64,000 nt of DNA from Cercis canadensis (GCA_003255065.1 QAOA01005530.1:103340-167339); one strand, 5' to 3'; shown: positions 21,461-34,338, numbered from the stretch's first letter. Made by a program: numbers and translations. The notes: generated by a model not told the origin, from the letters alone.

Positions 21461-24400
21461 GTGGTTTGGGTGTACACATATATGATGCTTTGTGGTTCAT
21501 TCTGTTTAAATTTGAGAGATCGAATTCAACCATGGCTACGCGATTACGATAGGCTTCAATCTTTTGCTGTCATCCTCATTTATATTCAGGTACCACGTCC
21601 TTTTCAATTTATGGCATTTTTAGTTGCTAGTGTTCTTGTAGAGAAATATGAAAGCGAGATTATTATTAGCGTCATTTATTTATTATATTTAAATCTCGAC
21701 ATTTATTTGGTGCAAATGCAAGATTGGGTGCGCTTTAATTGGATCGCTTGGAGCATTGTACAACGGTGTGTTGCTAATCAATCTGGGGATCGCATTGTTC
21801 GCCTTGGTTGCAATCGAGAGTAGCAGTCAAAGCCTGGGCCGTACATATGCATTCCTTCTCTTCTGCGCCGTTTTGCTTGACGTTTCTTGGTTCATTCTCT
21901 TCAGTCACGAGATTTGGTGCTTCCGCCTCTCTTTCTCTTGTTCTTTGTCTTCTACTCTAAGTTTAGTGTATGCATATTTGCAATCCTACACCATTCAATC
22001 TCTGGACCCAATGAACACGGTTGTGTTGTTAACAGTCTTAACTAAAGCATCACATGATTATTTATACGTCGCCATTTTCACTCGTTGACAAAAATACTAA
22101 GTTCAATATTATTTATCATTATGACTTGCATAGTGGACAGAGTATAACTATTCATATGAATCAAATATTTATACTTGTATTTATCAAACAAGCGATCATC
22201 ACTGTGTTTTTAATTCATATCTAATGAAAAATATTATTTGCATTTGCAGGAATATTTCTACTGAGGACTATACAGCACTTTTCATATTTTCAGTCAAACT
22301 TACTCTGGCTATGCAAATTGTTGGCTTTATAGTGAGGTTATCATCCACATTATTATGGATTCAGATTTATAGGTTGGGTGCTTCTTATGTCGATACAGCT
22401 CCTCGAGAAGCAGATTATGACTTGAGAAATAGTTTTCTGAGTCCTGCAACACCTGCTGTAGCTCGACAGTGCTCTAATTCCAATGAGATACTTGGAGGCT
22501 CTATTTATGACCCAGCTTACTACTCATCCCTCTTTGAAGATGGTCAAGAGAATAAATATTCCTTTGGGGTAGGCTAAATTTTGCATGGAATCATATATCT
22601 GTTTATGTTTGCTTGTGTGATGTGATTTCATTTTCAACTGATTGTCTTTACTGGTTCTTATTCTGTAGAAATTTTTTTTTGAGCTTTTTTTATCTGTATG
22701 AAATATATAATTTCTTTCTTGGTATATTATACCTAATGTTACAAAGTTATATAGGTTCTTGTTGTATGAAGTTTATTTGGGTACAAAATTATTCTTGGTC
22801 TTGGACTGATTGGTCAAATAACTAACCCAGTACAGAATTCTTGTTCTGAAGTGTGGGCACTCCAATAATTTTTATTGGATTTTATTAATCTAGGAGTGAG
22901 GTCTTTGCTAGGTTTAGATTGTGTTTGACTTCTGGATATTTCTGCTGGGAAAGCAAATAATTTGTTTGGACATCATAGATGAGGTTGGCAGAGTCCTCTA
23001 CTGCTAGCACTTGTTGATGCTGATGAAAAAATGTGGGGAAAAGAAAGCTTTTGAAGGATATGAAATTTCATGGGTGAACTTGGAGTTCTATGTCTCAGCA
23101 TTGAGATTTGTATCTAACCTATTTTGAAAGGATGCATGATCTGTTGATTTGCAATTTTTTATATTTTACTTATAAACATTGAGATTTTGTTTCTGTTTTT
23201 TAATGGGAAATTACTAAAATATCCACCATTTTTATCTTGTCCACAAATACAATAAAGAGGATAGAGGTAAGCTCCACATGAAATGAGGAGGTTAGCTCCC
23301 AAGTGTTGGCCCAAAACACACACTGACAGCAAATCCATTCACACCCTTGACAGAAGACCGTGATGTAAAACAAACCAAGTAGGTCAGAAAAGTATGGAAT
23401 AAGCAAAATGACTTCTTAAGCTTAGGTCTATAAATCAGCTAATTTTTCAAATTCTCTTCATTGTTAAATTACATATCATAATGTTTAATGAAAACAATAT
23501 GTATCAACTTAGCCCATGAACATACAGCTATCCACATAGTTGTTAAAAGAAAAACATTATATATATATATAAGAAAGGAGTAATACAAAGGAGGAGGAGG
23601 ATAAGAAATCCTTCTTAAAAAAGAGAAAATACAGCAAAAGAACAGAAGAAAAGCTACAGAGGGAAAACTTCAAAACAAAATGGCTCTCCAATCTCTCTGC
23701 ATAGAAGTTAAGCTTATCTCCTTAAAGAAACCATGTGCATAGCACCAGAGAGAAGCCATGAACACAATCCTCTTCCACAGTAAATCCAAGGACAGATATT
23801 TCTCCTTGAAAATCCGAGCATTACACTCCAGCCAGATACACCAAAGAGCTTTCCAGTTGCACAAGGAGGAGAAAAAAGCAATCCTATCCCAAAAATTATT
23901 ATTCTCTATTTAATAGTCTTTTTTACTTAAAAAATAAAATAGATAGAGGTAGCTCAAAAGGGTTTTATTCATGGAACTGGGGATTGTTGGAGGAAACACT
24001 GATACTTTGTCTTTATGTAATGAGCCTAGAATGTAGGGTGATTTGGCTCAAGGTAATTTGGTGTATCAGAACACCACTGTAGTGAGTAAATATTTATGAC
24101 ATTTTGTTGAAATCCCAAAAGTTATGGGATTGACAATCAAAGAGAATTATTGACTTTCCGTATATAGCTTATTTAATAGGATAGCTGTAAATCCCTTAGA
24201 TTAAGCTGTATTTATTTGTAATTTCCTAGATTAGACTATTTCTGTTTTTGAGGGATTAATTGGTTGTATCAAATCCCTATAAATTCACAGTTCCTTCACC
24301 ATTTAGGTAAGGAAGCCAATACAGAATTTCTACACATTTTGTTTTGGAACCTGGCTTTCTTTGGCATAAGATGATTATGAGTTTTGCCTGCAATAAAATA

Positions 24401-27400
24401 GATGGTATGCTAAGGTTTGAACGTCGTTCATGCTAGTCCAGAAAGATCATCTCTTAGATGTATTTTTTGTCCTTCCCTATTATAAGATTTAAGTTCAGTG
24501 ATGACTAATTGCTTTTGGGAAGATTAGTGGTAATGAGAGTCTCCATTTCCCATTGCTTATCTAATCTCTTATCATGTTTCAAAGACACATAATGCTCCCA
24601 TTGTAATGTAGAATGGAAGCACGAAATAGTGGGGATGGGTATTGTTATAGCAGATTGTAATGTGGTTTAGCTTATTTTTATAGCTTATGCAACCAGCAGT
24701 AGCTCATTTCAGCCCGTTCTGACCTGCTTTGGAGGTTTTGTTGACCTGCTTTAGAGGTTTTAGCAGTAAGAATAAAGGTAGCATTTTATGGAGATGTGCT
24801 GTGTTTGCAATGCCATGGTCTATGTAATTGGGGTAGAGCACTAGAATTTTCAAGGAGTTTCTGCATCTCAATTTTCCATTGGATAGGAAATGGGAGATGT
24901 TTACTTGGCATCTAATTTGATGTTTATTGCAATCAGATGGGGATTCTTTGCTAAGCACTGAAAGAGATTGTGAAGCTCGGATCCAAATATTTTGCTTCAT
25001 GTTTCTCTTCTGTTTGCTGTTAAATAATTGTTCTCTTATTGAACAGGTTAACACTTAAGTCTAAAGCTGCTTCTAAGATCCCTTTGAACTATGAAGTCTT
25101 AACATATGTAGAATTATGCTACATTTCAGTGCCCGTTTGTCAGTTGTACAAGTCTTTATATTTAATGGCATCCTTCAATTGACTGATACTATTAAGTTGT
25201 TCCTTGTGTTTTAGGAGTTTGATATTTTGTTTCTGGAACTGCCAGCACGAAGTTCATCTCACAGTTTGTTCTCATTTGCTGTTCTAGATGCACAATCACA
25301 ATGCCAGCAAGAATGAGTCAACTTCAGCTGCTGAAGATTCTCAGAAGTCATCCATGGATAGATCCTTACAGGCTGTGGATGTAAGTATATGACTATTTTC
25401 CCTATTTATAGTCTATGGACTGTCTGCAACATCATTAATCTGTATGACTGCTATGAGTCTTTTCTGCTTTGCTCTTATATTTGCAAGGAATCTGATTTAC
25501 TACATATTACCAAATATTTCAGTCAAGTGGCTGTTTTACTGAAGCTAAACTTTAGAAAAGTGTTATTACTTTTGTTTCTTAGTTATAATGAGAAGAAAAA
25601 ATTGTTTCAGTAGGCTAGTATATTGACATTATATTCCATCTGATTTTGAGTACCTACTTCAGTTGCCTATTATCTGAGAAATGTGGGAATCGAAGAAATC
25701 TATCTACTCAGAATGACTTTCTTTGAGTTGTTATTGGAGTTCAGCAAAATGAAAGAGAAAGTTCTGTGTGCTTAACTCTAGTAGAATGTCCAGTGAGGTC
25801 ATTTGGAGTCATTCTAGAATTATTTATTCAAGATTCCAAGTGTAATATCTCTCATAAAGTTCAAAACTGATAGATAATTATCTCAGGATAGCTTCTGACT
25901 CAAGTGCTGAAAATTTGACCTTGAATGGGATTTATGAAAGTCGTGTTTTAATCTGTTAAGTAGCACCCAAAGTAGATTCTTTGAATCTTGAATATTTGGC
26001 AGCTCGAGTCTAGTTCATGCTCTGAAACCTATTGAGCACCAATTCTGAAACCTCTCAACCAATTTTGACCAGTTACAGTTGTGGATAACCAATTTAGAAT
26101 GTTGGGTCATAACTGGGTAATTACTTATCAAACCTCAATCAAGTCAATAGGTACTTGACACAGGCAGCAATAGCATCAAGAAAACACAAGCTTAAATCTG
26201 TGCTGCTTCTTGTTGTGTGGGAGGAATTTTAATGCATTAAGATTCCCTGTTGAGAAGTTTGGAGGTGATAAAGCCACTTTGAGTATGAAGGGCTTTGATA
26301 GTTTCATTGGGGATAGTAAGTCTTAGGGACATCCCTTTATCTAATGCTCAATCACTTGGTCAGTCAACAAAGCACACAGTTGCTTCTTTGCTAGATAGGT
26401 TCCAGTTTGAGTGCTTGGGAGGATGTTTTCCCAGGTCTTGTTCAAGAACTGTTGTTGCATCCTGTCTTTGATCAATTTCCCCTTTTGTTGGAATCTAGTA
26501 AGATTAACTGGGGTCACACCCCATTTCACTTTAGAAACATTATTCTTTTATCCGTTTGGTCTAACAGTCATGGGAGAATAATAAAGTGGTGTGATGGGGG
26601 AGGCTTCTAAATTCATGCAATAATTGAACGCCTTAAGAAATAAGAAATTTTAATGGAGATTGACTTTCTGAGCAAGTGGCTACAAGAGAGAGTCTGCAAA
26701 ATGATTTTGATGTCATCTTGCTCAAGGAGGGGACAAGTTGGAGGCAAAAGTCTAAGATACAGTGGGCTAAGGATGGATATGCGAACTCAAAGCTGCTCCA
26801 TAGTGTGGCACTATGGCTAAGGGAAGAAAGAACTAAGGAGGAGGATAGTTTGGGTTTTATCTCTTACCCCTACCCGAAGAAAATCTCTCAATCCTTTATG
26901 CAATCCCAACAGGAATTTGAGAAGAGATAAGTAATATATTCTGCTTCCTTAACAGCTATATGGTCTGTATAGGCTGAAAACAACGGCTTTTTTCCTAAAA
27001 CAATGCCATTTCAGCCTTAATTCTTTAATGTGTTCTCCAATCCCCACTGCCCCAACCCTAAACACTAAGTCAGTCAGGTCATTTATGACTAGTTCTCGAA
27101 TTTTGAGCACTGACAACCAAACTGAGTCGGTCAAGTTTCAGAAAAAACCCAACCAATCAATCCAATTATGTAGTTGGTTTTGGTCAGTTTTTGGTTTGAT
27201 TGGGTTGGTCTGGTCAGTTGAAATCAGTTTTGAATTCCCATAGCTATTGTCATTGTCACTGCCTTCAACACATTGGTATCTCTATATTCATCATCCATTA
27301 GATGTTTATAACTAGCACAACATATAGTTAATTGTTAATAGGGTATAAGTTACCCAATCAATCACAAATATAACCAAATGTAATTGGAGAATGAATATTG

Positions 27401-30400
27401 AGTCCTTTAAGAGAGACAAACTGAAATGTTACTCTTAGAAGAGACTAACCCTAATATTTTAATACTACTCCAAGTTCTATATATTTTCTCCTTGAGAGAA
27501 CGAGCTTTTCACATATCATCTTCTGTTTAGAACCATTTTTCACTAATCACTGTTTCTTAGAGCTTGTGTTTCACTAGCTTGATTCTCTTCTAACATTATC
27601 ATGGTGGAAGTAGACAAACTACTGACAACTTCAATGGCACAAATAATTATAGATTGACAATCTCACAAAGTGACCAATGATGAAAGGCTTAATAAATTAA
27701 ACATCATTGGCAATTTGCTTATTTCAAAGATGCTCGTCATTCAGAATATTGTTCTTTTCTGTATTCTCGGCAGTAGAAACATTTCTCAAGAAAGAAGAAA
27801 TGTCTGCACAACGCATTGATGGAGTATGAGAAAGGAATTTTAGAATCATGGAATTATGTTATATTTGTATGAGCTGGGAATTTATCATAATTCATAAGTG
27901 GGATATTTTCTAATAAATCAGGGTTTCTATCATGTTTTGAATTTTTGAAAAAAAAATATGACTATTTTGGCATCAACTCAGGGTTTGCTCTGATATTATG
28001 ACTAGTTGAGTTTGCCTATTTAGGATTATTATGTACTTTGTGGGATCTCGGTTGATATTTTGAGGAATTGATATTATTTTTAAGTGGTTATCTTCTTTCT
28101 TCTTTTCTCCCCCTTTCACTCACTAAATTCTGCCGCTTTCTATCTCTGTGCCCCTATTCTTTTCTCTTTTCCCTCTACTGCTCTGTTGTCCTACACATGC
28201 TGACCAATATATAATATATTCTGCTGAACTCTGGCTTAATGATTGAGCTTTGAGGCTGTGCAAAATGGTGCATTGGCTTACCTTTTGGACTGCATTTCAA
28301 AGTTCAATTTCCACATTCACATCCCTTAACAGTTAAGCAGTGAAGTATTGTCCTTTATCTCAACTTATTATTTGACTTGTAAAATGATTAGACAACTTGA
28401 TGCCACCCGCATAAATTGATTAGAGGCCTTCTTTGTGGATTGGTCCTCCCATCTTTTACAATTCTCCTTTTTCATTCCACGTGTTCTCCATTGTTTGGAG
28501 TAACTGTTGCTTATGCTCCTTCCCATAAAACGAGATTGTCCTTTTCTGTACTTTTCTCTTCTATTAATAAATTCTTCTTTTTTCAAAGAAGAAAAAGGTT
28601 GCCCTTAGCAATTTGTATCCTGAAAGCAAATCGACTCTAATATGATAAAGAAAATAAGAGGAATAGGATTTTAATCAATAAATATTCCTTACTAAACTAA
28701 GTGGTATCGGAATTATAAAATATCCTAGCAACTTCACTTGGTTGTTTTTCTCTAGATTGAATGTTGAAGTCCTCCTCTAGATTTTATTAATAATAGTCCT
28801 TATCTGGAGTCCGCAACTAGCAGATACTCCTTTCCTCTTGTTAAGAACTTATTCTCCAGTGTTAGAACCAACCAAGGAACCCCATGTGGATTTGACTAAA
28901 TAAAGGTGGTAGAGGGACGGACTTGGGGCTATAGTTTTCTTTCCTGAAAGTTTCTTCATTCTTTGTAATTTTTGTTTCTTGAACAATTGCAATTGTAACC
29001 TTGTGACAAATTTTAATGCCCATTACTTAAAGCAAGTAGGGTTTTACCACGCAGTAAGATTTTTTTATTTTTTTTTTGTGGTGGAGTAAGACCCTTTGAA
29101 TGAAGATATGTAGTAGTTGCATATAAATGCTTTACTTCCTATCTTCACCTTTCTTGTATTATTTGGTAAGATTTACAAAGCCATTTGTCTTGATTATCTT
29201 CCATTGTTTCACTACAATCCTGGTGCTCATATTTGATAATTGATTCCTCTACAGACAAAAAAAATAAAAAATGAATTGTATCTAATATGTATGTTACCTG
29301 GAAATGTTTTACATATAGCCATACTTATGAAACAAACAATTGAATAGCAATCAATTATCATTTAAACACCAGCAACCCACTATTAATCATTTTATTCTTT
29401 ATCTCTCAAACAAAATCAGGATTAAAATTAAAATAATGAGTAACCGTGCTTCCATGACATCATGCACACCCCAGAATCACATACTGTAAGTCTGTAACAT
29501 GGCACAGGCCTGGTTGTCTGTAATATAAATATTGAATGGAATGAAACTGCAATTTGCGTAACATAAAAACAGCCGGGATTTCATTTTGTTGAACGTTACA
29601 GAATGCAATTTTTTGAGTGGTAAAGACCCACAGTGATTTTTCTTTACCATAGATGCAAAGAGGCCATGACAGAAGAGGTGAATAAATCAAAACTTACAGC
29701 CACTCAAGTTTAGGCACCCTTGGTTTTATCAATTATGGCATTTTCCTTTGTAATGTTCAGCAGTTACAGGTTCCCCACTTCCAACTTAAAATACCGCTTT
29801 CTCATTCATCATTCTCTTTGGAGCTCTTATACTCATTCTTATAGGCACCTTCTGAGTAAAACTATGCTGCTCTGGCATCTCTTCAGTCTCAAAATATCAT
29901 ATTCTCTCTCAATTGTCTTTCCCAAGGGGCTCTGCTTCTGTGAGAAGCTTCTCCCTTCTCATACAGAATAATTTGAAATTTGAAGCCTTTTCTTTTTCAG
30001 ATAAAGTCTTCAAAAAAAAAGCCAGAACAGCCAGATATGTCAAGTAGTGTCTCTTGCTTGGTACTGTGTGTATGCATAATGCATGTGAACATACATTAAA
30101 GAAGTGTCGTGACCATCACATGTAGGCACACTCAGGTGCACTGCCAAGGTCACTTGTCTTTGGTTTTTATCACTTGAATCCTGTCAGTGCCCTTACTTTT
30201 TCTCACATTTGTTCCCTACTGCTAATAAAGGAGCTGAAACTTAAATTTGCCTTTTTTTGTTCAAGTTTGATTTTATTATACATTTTGAAATCTACTGTCT
30301 ACTGACATCTCAGCCACTAAAATCAGAGCTGTCAACTTACAAACGGTGGACTTTGGAAATTGATCTATGAATCTGAGCATACATGTTAAATTTTTTTTTA

Positions 30401-30510
30401 TTTGCTTTCCTGTTGCATAGCATACAAGCATTTCAGTTTCCTTTCTCACTTCTAACCTGCTTTGATTCTTGCAGGAAGAGGATGCATCAACCAAGATGGA
30501 ACTTGTTTGA
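21461..30510 (+). CDS. Conserved plant multi-pass membrane protein (AGTRAP-like layout), 5 exons
   Basis: Exons: 21461-21589, 21723-21916, 22250-22568, 25288-25380 and 30475-30510, all GT-AG with compatible phases, giving 256 residues. The protein starts with a short polar segment (RDRIQPWLRDYDRLQSF). Four hydrophobic stretches follow (FAVILIYIQIGCALIGSLGA; LLINLGIALFALVAI; FLLFCAVLLDVSWFILF; LFIFSVKLTLAMQIVGF to LLWIQIY), then a polar tail with YDLRNSFLSPATPAVARQ and DPAYYSSLFEDGQ, ending STKMELV. The start may instead be the ATG at 21482 or 21485. I recognise the sequence as a conserved plant protein but know no function. Its layout resembles animal AGTRAP membrane proteins (inference). Intron 3 (2.7 kb) holds a LINE fragment and a solo LTR; intron 4 (5.1 kb) holds another LINE fragment. 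The last coding exon is only 36 bases. Confidence 0.82.
23580..23930 (-). mobile_element. LINE 3' fragment in intron 3
   Basis: The minus strand reads FWDRIAFFSSLCNWKALWCI, then WLECNARIFKEKYLSLDLLW, the NARIF segment common near the C-terminus of plant LINE polyproteins, then a non-coding 3' part. It is antisense to the host gene and too short to be active. Confidence 0.65.
24105..24334 (+). mobile_element. Solo LTR in intron 3
   Basis: A 230-bp sequence starts TGTTGAAATCCC and ends AATTTCTACA, flanked by CATTT on both sides (24100-24104 and 24335-24339). It contains TATAAATTC (about 24281), a likely promoter, and resembles Copia LTRs in layout. There is no internal region, so it arose by recombination between two LTRs. 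Confidence 0.75.
26170..26935 (+). mobile_element. LINE endonuclease-to-RT linker fragment in intron 4
   Basis: In shifting frames the plus strand reads NALRFPVEKFGGDKATLSMK-like sequence (about 26230-26285), LRDIPLSNAQSLG, SAWEDVFPGLVQELLLHPVF (26410), SSKINWGHTPFHFRN, then LLKEGTSWRQKSKIQWAKDG and YANSKLLHSVA (26715-26810). This is the end of a LINE endonuclease plus the segment before the reverse transcriptase. Frameshifts and stops make it dead. It is sense to the host gene. Confidence 0.75.
26936..30474. other. Rest of intron 4, no gene seen
   Basis: AT-rich intronic DNA. Open frames here are short and unlike known proteins. A polypyrimidine tract and TTCTTGCAG acceptor close it at 30474. 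Confidence 0.55.
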
Positions 30511-32100
30511 AAATGGTGAGAAATTTGCTAGATCATTTTTCTCAGTAATCAGTATCCACTCCTATTTTATCCTTGATGAAGCTTCTTTTTCATTATTCAG
30601 CGGCCTGATTGTGTATGGGAGTGGGTCTTGTACTGTACATCTGTACCCATTTGGCAACTTTCTCAGGGTAAACGAATGTTGCTGGAAAGGAGATGTACAT
30701 GTCTGGTAGATTCTGACAAGGATGATATCAGAATTTTTGCCTTGATGCAGTATCTGGATTTATATTTGTGAAATTAAGCTAAGGAAGCCATTCTGGATAG
30801 GTATGTCAAAGACTTGGATCACTCATGGTTCACAGATTTGCTGCATACGGGCATTTTGGCTGGCATATGGGATAGCAGTTTGGCATGATGCACTATTCTG
30901 TCCATGCTACATTTAAGTTGATTTGCTTGTGCGTCGTGGAAAAGGAGTTTGAGTTATTGATTGATTAGGCAGCCAGTTAGTGGTTGTATCTAGAATTTCA
31001 AAGGTAGACACAGGCATAAAAGTATTTATTATTATCTTTTTAATTTATGATTGGATAATGTGGTTATATACGGATTTGAAGAAGCTCTCAAATCAGTTAG
31101 TGTTCCTATTACAGAATTGGTTATCCATTCTGGACAAGTCAAGATATACATAAACAGGGAATAAATAGAAAAACTAAGTGAGGATTATCCCCCTGATTTT
31201 TTTTTTAATTCCTTTTCTTTGCCCTTTTCTTAGCAGTATTGACAATTTCATCTTGGATGGTATTGTTGCATTAAACTATTTTCAAAGACTTGCCAGCACT
31301 TGATGAATAACTACGGGCTAGGAGGGCAGCGAACGTTTGATTTGGTTGTTGATGAACAGCCGGACATTTATATGACACGCCACAAAATGAAAGAAATTGG
31401 CCGTGGCAAAAAAAAAATGTCAAATGCATACCTGTGGCTGTGGGGTTGTGTACTAGTCGAGCCGAGTGGAGCACAATGTGGCTTAGGCTTGGCTCACTAA
31501 ATAAATGACCCTAAACCTGTGCTAAAGCTAGGCTTGCTTAAGATAACAGGTTAAATGAGTCTAAATGAGCTTACACAACTTCATTTTGATGGTTAGATAA
31601 CACTCGGTTATAATGGTTAGACAACAAAATCAAAACTGAAAATGCCAAAAGCAACACTGTCGAAAGATATAGGTTCTATAAAATTACGAATTGAGTCTCA
31701 AGTCCTTCAAAGATAGCTCTGATACCACAAAAATTTAATAGACTATGAACATCAAATATTGGAAACATACATGCAGTGGCCATTGCACATAAATTAGGAA
31801 CATCCTCACAAATACAGGTGGGTTAGGTCTTCCTCTCCCAGTCTCACAAATAACATGTGGCTGTCTATAGGACAAGTTAGAGAATCATCTCGTCAACGTC
31901 GTGGAATAGAGAGGGGACTTAAGCCTATATATATGATGTTAATTCTAATAGATCCTCCCATTGTGAGCTACCATAGAGTTAAGTCTGCATTAATACGATC
32001 AGCCACATTGAATTGACCCAACCAATATGTCACAGACCCAAATTTGCAGTAATCACAAAACAACTATGGACTTGCACTATCGTCCACATTGAATTAATTT
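30511..32100. other. 3' UTR of the membrane-protein gene, then intergenic DNA
   Basis: The first few hundred bases are probably 3' untranslated sequence. At 31716-31727 GCTCTGATACCA is the reverse complement of TGGTATCAGAGC, the usual tRNA-Met primer-binding site of Copia and some gypsy elements, so about 31640-31990 may be an old minus-strand LTR border. I could not find the LTR ends. Confidence 0.35.
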
Positions 32101-32260
32101 GGCTTAATTGTAATTTTGATCTCTCTATTTTAACAATTTTTATGAATCAGTCTCTCATTTTAAAACTTAACAATTTAATCATTTTGTTTGTCAAAATTTT
32201 GCATTTTTGTCCAGCATTTAATCCTCCGTTCATCGGTTCATGTACTAAGGGAGAAAGCTG
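32101..32260 (+). repeat. GGCTTAATTG-family MITE arm (solo)
   Basis: Starts GGCTTAATTGTAATTTTGAT, then CTATTTTAACAATTTTTATG and TTTAAAACTTAACAATTTAA, matching the left arm of the copy at 52374. The right arm is missing nearby. Confidence 0.6.
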
Positions 32261-32299
32261 ACATGGCATAAAAAAAATTCTTTTAATTTCTATTTGACT

Positions 32300-33704
32300 G
32301 ATGAAGCACCACATAGGCAATTTTGCCTTTAAACACAGTCTAACTTATTCATGTGCTGGCCACATGATCCTTAATTGTCTTCTCCCCAAATCCTCATCTC
32401 CTGGATTAAACGTTGAAAGACAGACAACACAACCCATAGACAGAAGCTTGGAGGTCCAATTCCTAAAGGAGAAACGAAGCTCTAGAGGTCAGTCTTGGAA
32501 TTGCTGGAAAATTAGCCAGATGTTCTCCACCCCTCTCTTGATCTCGCCACCCATCTTAAACCAGCACTTTTTCACTACGGTTTCTTCTTCTCTCTTCCTT
32601 TTCTCTGAGGTCTCTGACTTTCTTGCTCTCTCTTCTCATCTCTGCATGGAATGTACCAGTAGCTCTCTCAATCTTTCTTTCACTTCCAGATTCTCTATCT
32701 TATTTGTTGTCCCTTTTTAATACCATTATAAGATGTCTGCAACTGTTGACAATAGAAGAAGATAAAGTATAAAAGAGAGCAGAGAAGGGAAACCTACTGA
32801 CACAGCATTGTTCCTAGTAGGAAGAGATTCAACCACTCCTGCCTTCACTAAGAAATCCTCCAGGGTCATCTCACCCAGCGTAGGCTGTCTTTCCTGAGCT
32901 TTCCTATCTTGATTACTGCTCTTATTTTGTTGGATATCTCTCCAAACCTCATCAACGATTTTGTTTAAGATCCCCAGACAATGTTAGGCTTCCTTGCCGA
33001 TGCAGAGACGACCCAGATGCAAGCTGACCACGCTGCATGTTACCATTACTACCAGAATCCAATTCAGCAGTGTACACACTCTTACCAAAATGGCAGAAAG
33101 CTATGGATGATAAAATTGCCGTCATTGAAAGAAAGGATTTGTGTTTTGTCTATGCTTTAAGTAAAGCGTACTGTGTGCGCCCATGTTAAATAATTTTTTC
33201 TATTAAATTGAAATTTTAGCACATAAATGAACATGTGATTTATTTATACTTCAAGTCTAAAGGATTTTTGTGTACGGAGAGCATATGAGATATAAAATTG
33301 TAATTGAACTTTCATCTAATAGTTTAAATTTGGAGGTGATATGATTTCTTAATAGCAACATCTCCGCTTATAACTACTATAATACTGGAATTGCTGGTAC
33401 TGTTCTCTGACTCTATTCTGAAATTCATAAAATCTGACATATAATTAAGTTGAAATTGCTTATCAAAATTTTAAATATATAAAATTGGTGATTTTTTTTA
33501 GTGCTTTATGAAAATTGAAGAGACAACTAGAATGGCCATGATAAGAACTGATTATAACGAGCTACCCAAATTCCTTTTGTCTATAAGATGTCTTTCGGTC
33601 TTTCCTTTTCTCTCTTGTCTATGTGTTCTTTCTTCTCATTCACTTGCTATTCGGTCCTCCCTCCACATATGGGCTCCCTCCTTCAATTAATCCCCACTTT
33701 CCTT
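32300..33704. other. Intergenic, no gene supported
   Basis: A 139-codon frame at 32301-32720 is serine- and cysteine-rich with no recognisable domain, and nothing else supports it. Nothing further seen. Confidence 0.45.
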
Positions 33705-33812
33705 TTGGTTTTCTGATGAGGGATGGCCTCCCATGGAGGCTCGGTGGAGGAGAGGGGATTGGTTTTCTGATGAGGGATGGCCTCCCATGGAGGCTCGGTG
33801 GAGGAGAGGGGA
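33705..33812. repeat. Perfect tandem duplication, 54 bp x 2
   Basis: Units 33705-33758 and 33759-33812 are identical, each from TTGGTTTTCTGATGAGGG to GGAGGAGAGGGGA. Identity shows recent origin. It ends 49 bp left of the MULE at 33861. There is no N here, unlike the assembly-type duplications. Confidence 0.9.
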
Positions 33813-33860
33813 CTCGAGGGAAGGAAGGAGATGAATATATTCTTTTTAGAAAGAAACTAG

Positions 33861-34329
33861 GGCCTTTTGACACAAATATTACATTTTGCAAAAGTATTTA
33901 TCTAAATATTACAACTTTCAAATTATTTACACAAATATTACACTTTTTAAAAATTCAAAAATTAAAAAAAAAAAAAAAGATTTTCAGACACGTGGGACCC
34001 ACCGAACACGCCTTGGGCTTCACGGCGTGTCCTAATAGGCCAAAATTCTTCCATTGTTCCAGAGTTGTGGGTCCCGTGTCAGTGGAAAAAACTGAGTGTT
34101 GGCGTGTTGAGAAGGAAACTGAGTATATAAGGAAATAATGGACGAATTTTGGCTTATTGGGACACGCCGTGGGCCTCACGGCATGTCCATGTGGGACACG
34201 CCGTGAGGCCCACGGCGTGTCCGATGGGTCTCACGTGTTCGAAACTTTTTGTTTTTAATTTTTGAATTTTTAAAAAGTGTAATATTTGTGTAAATAGTTT
34301 GAAACTTGTAATATTTGTGTCAAAAAGCC
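33861..34329. mobile_element. Non-autonomous MULE with GC-rich palindromic core
   Basis: The left end GGCCTTTTGACACAAATATT and the right end, read in reverse, GGCTTTTTGACACAAATATT form long inverted arms that continue through ACACAAATATTACACTTTTT. A perfect 9-bp duplication AGAAACTAG flanks it (33852-33860 and 34330-34338). The left arm has one extra ~30-bp unit (three AAATATTAC repeats against two). The core holds repeated GGACACGCCGTG/CACGGCGTGTCC palindromes and GGGACCCACCGAACACGCC, the same subterminal block as in the Pack-MULE at 10717. No coding capacity. Confidence 0.9.
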
Positions 34330-34338
34330 AGAAACTAG

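Noticed and set aside
31500-31990. A complete minus-strand Copia LTR
   Set aside because: Only the primer-site-like GCTCTGATACCA is clear; I could not find TG...CA borders, a partner LTR or a TSD.
32301-32720. 139-codon open frame
   Set aside because: Serine/cysteine-rich with no domain, no splice context and no sign of conservation that I can see.
33623-34138. 171-codon open frame
   Set aside because: It spans the 54-bp tandem duplication, the TSD and half of a MULE, so it is a chance frame.
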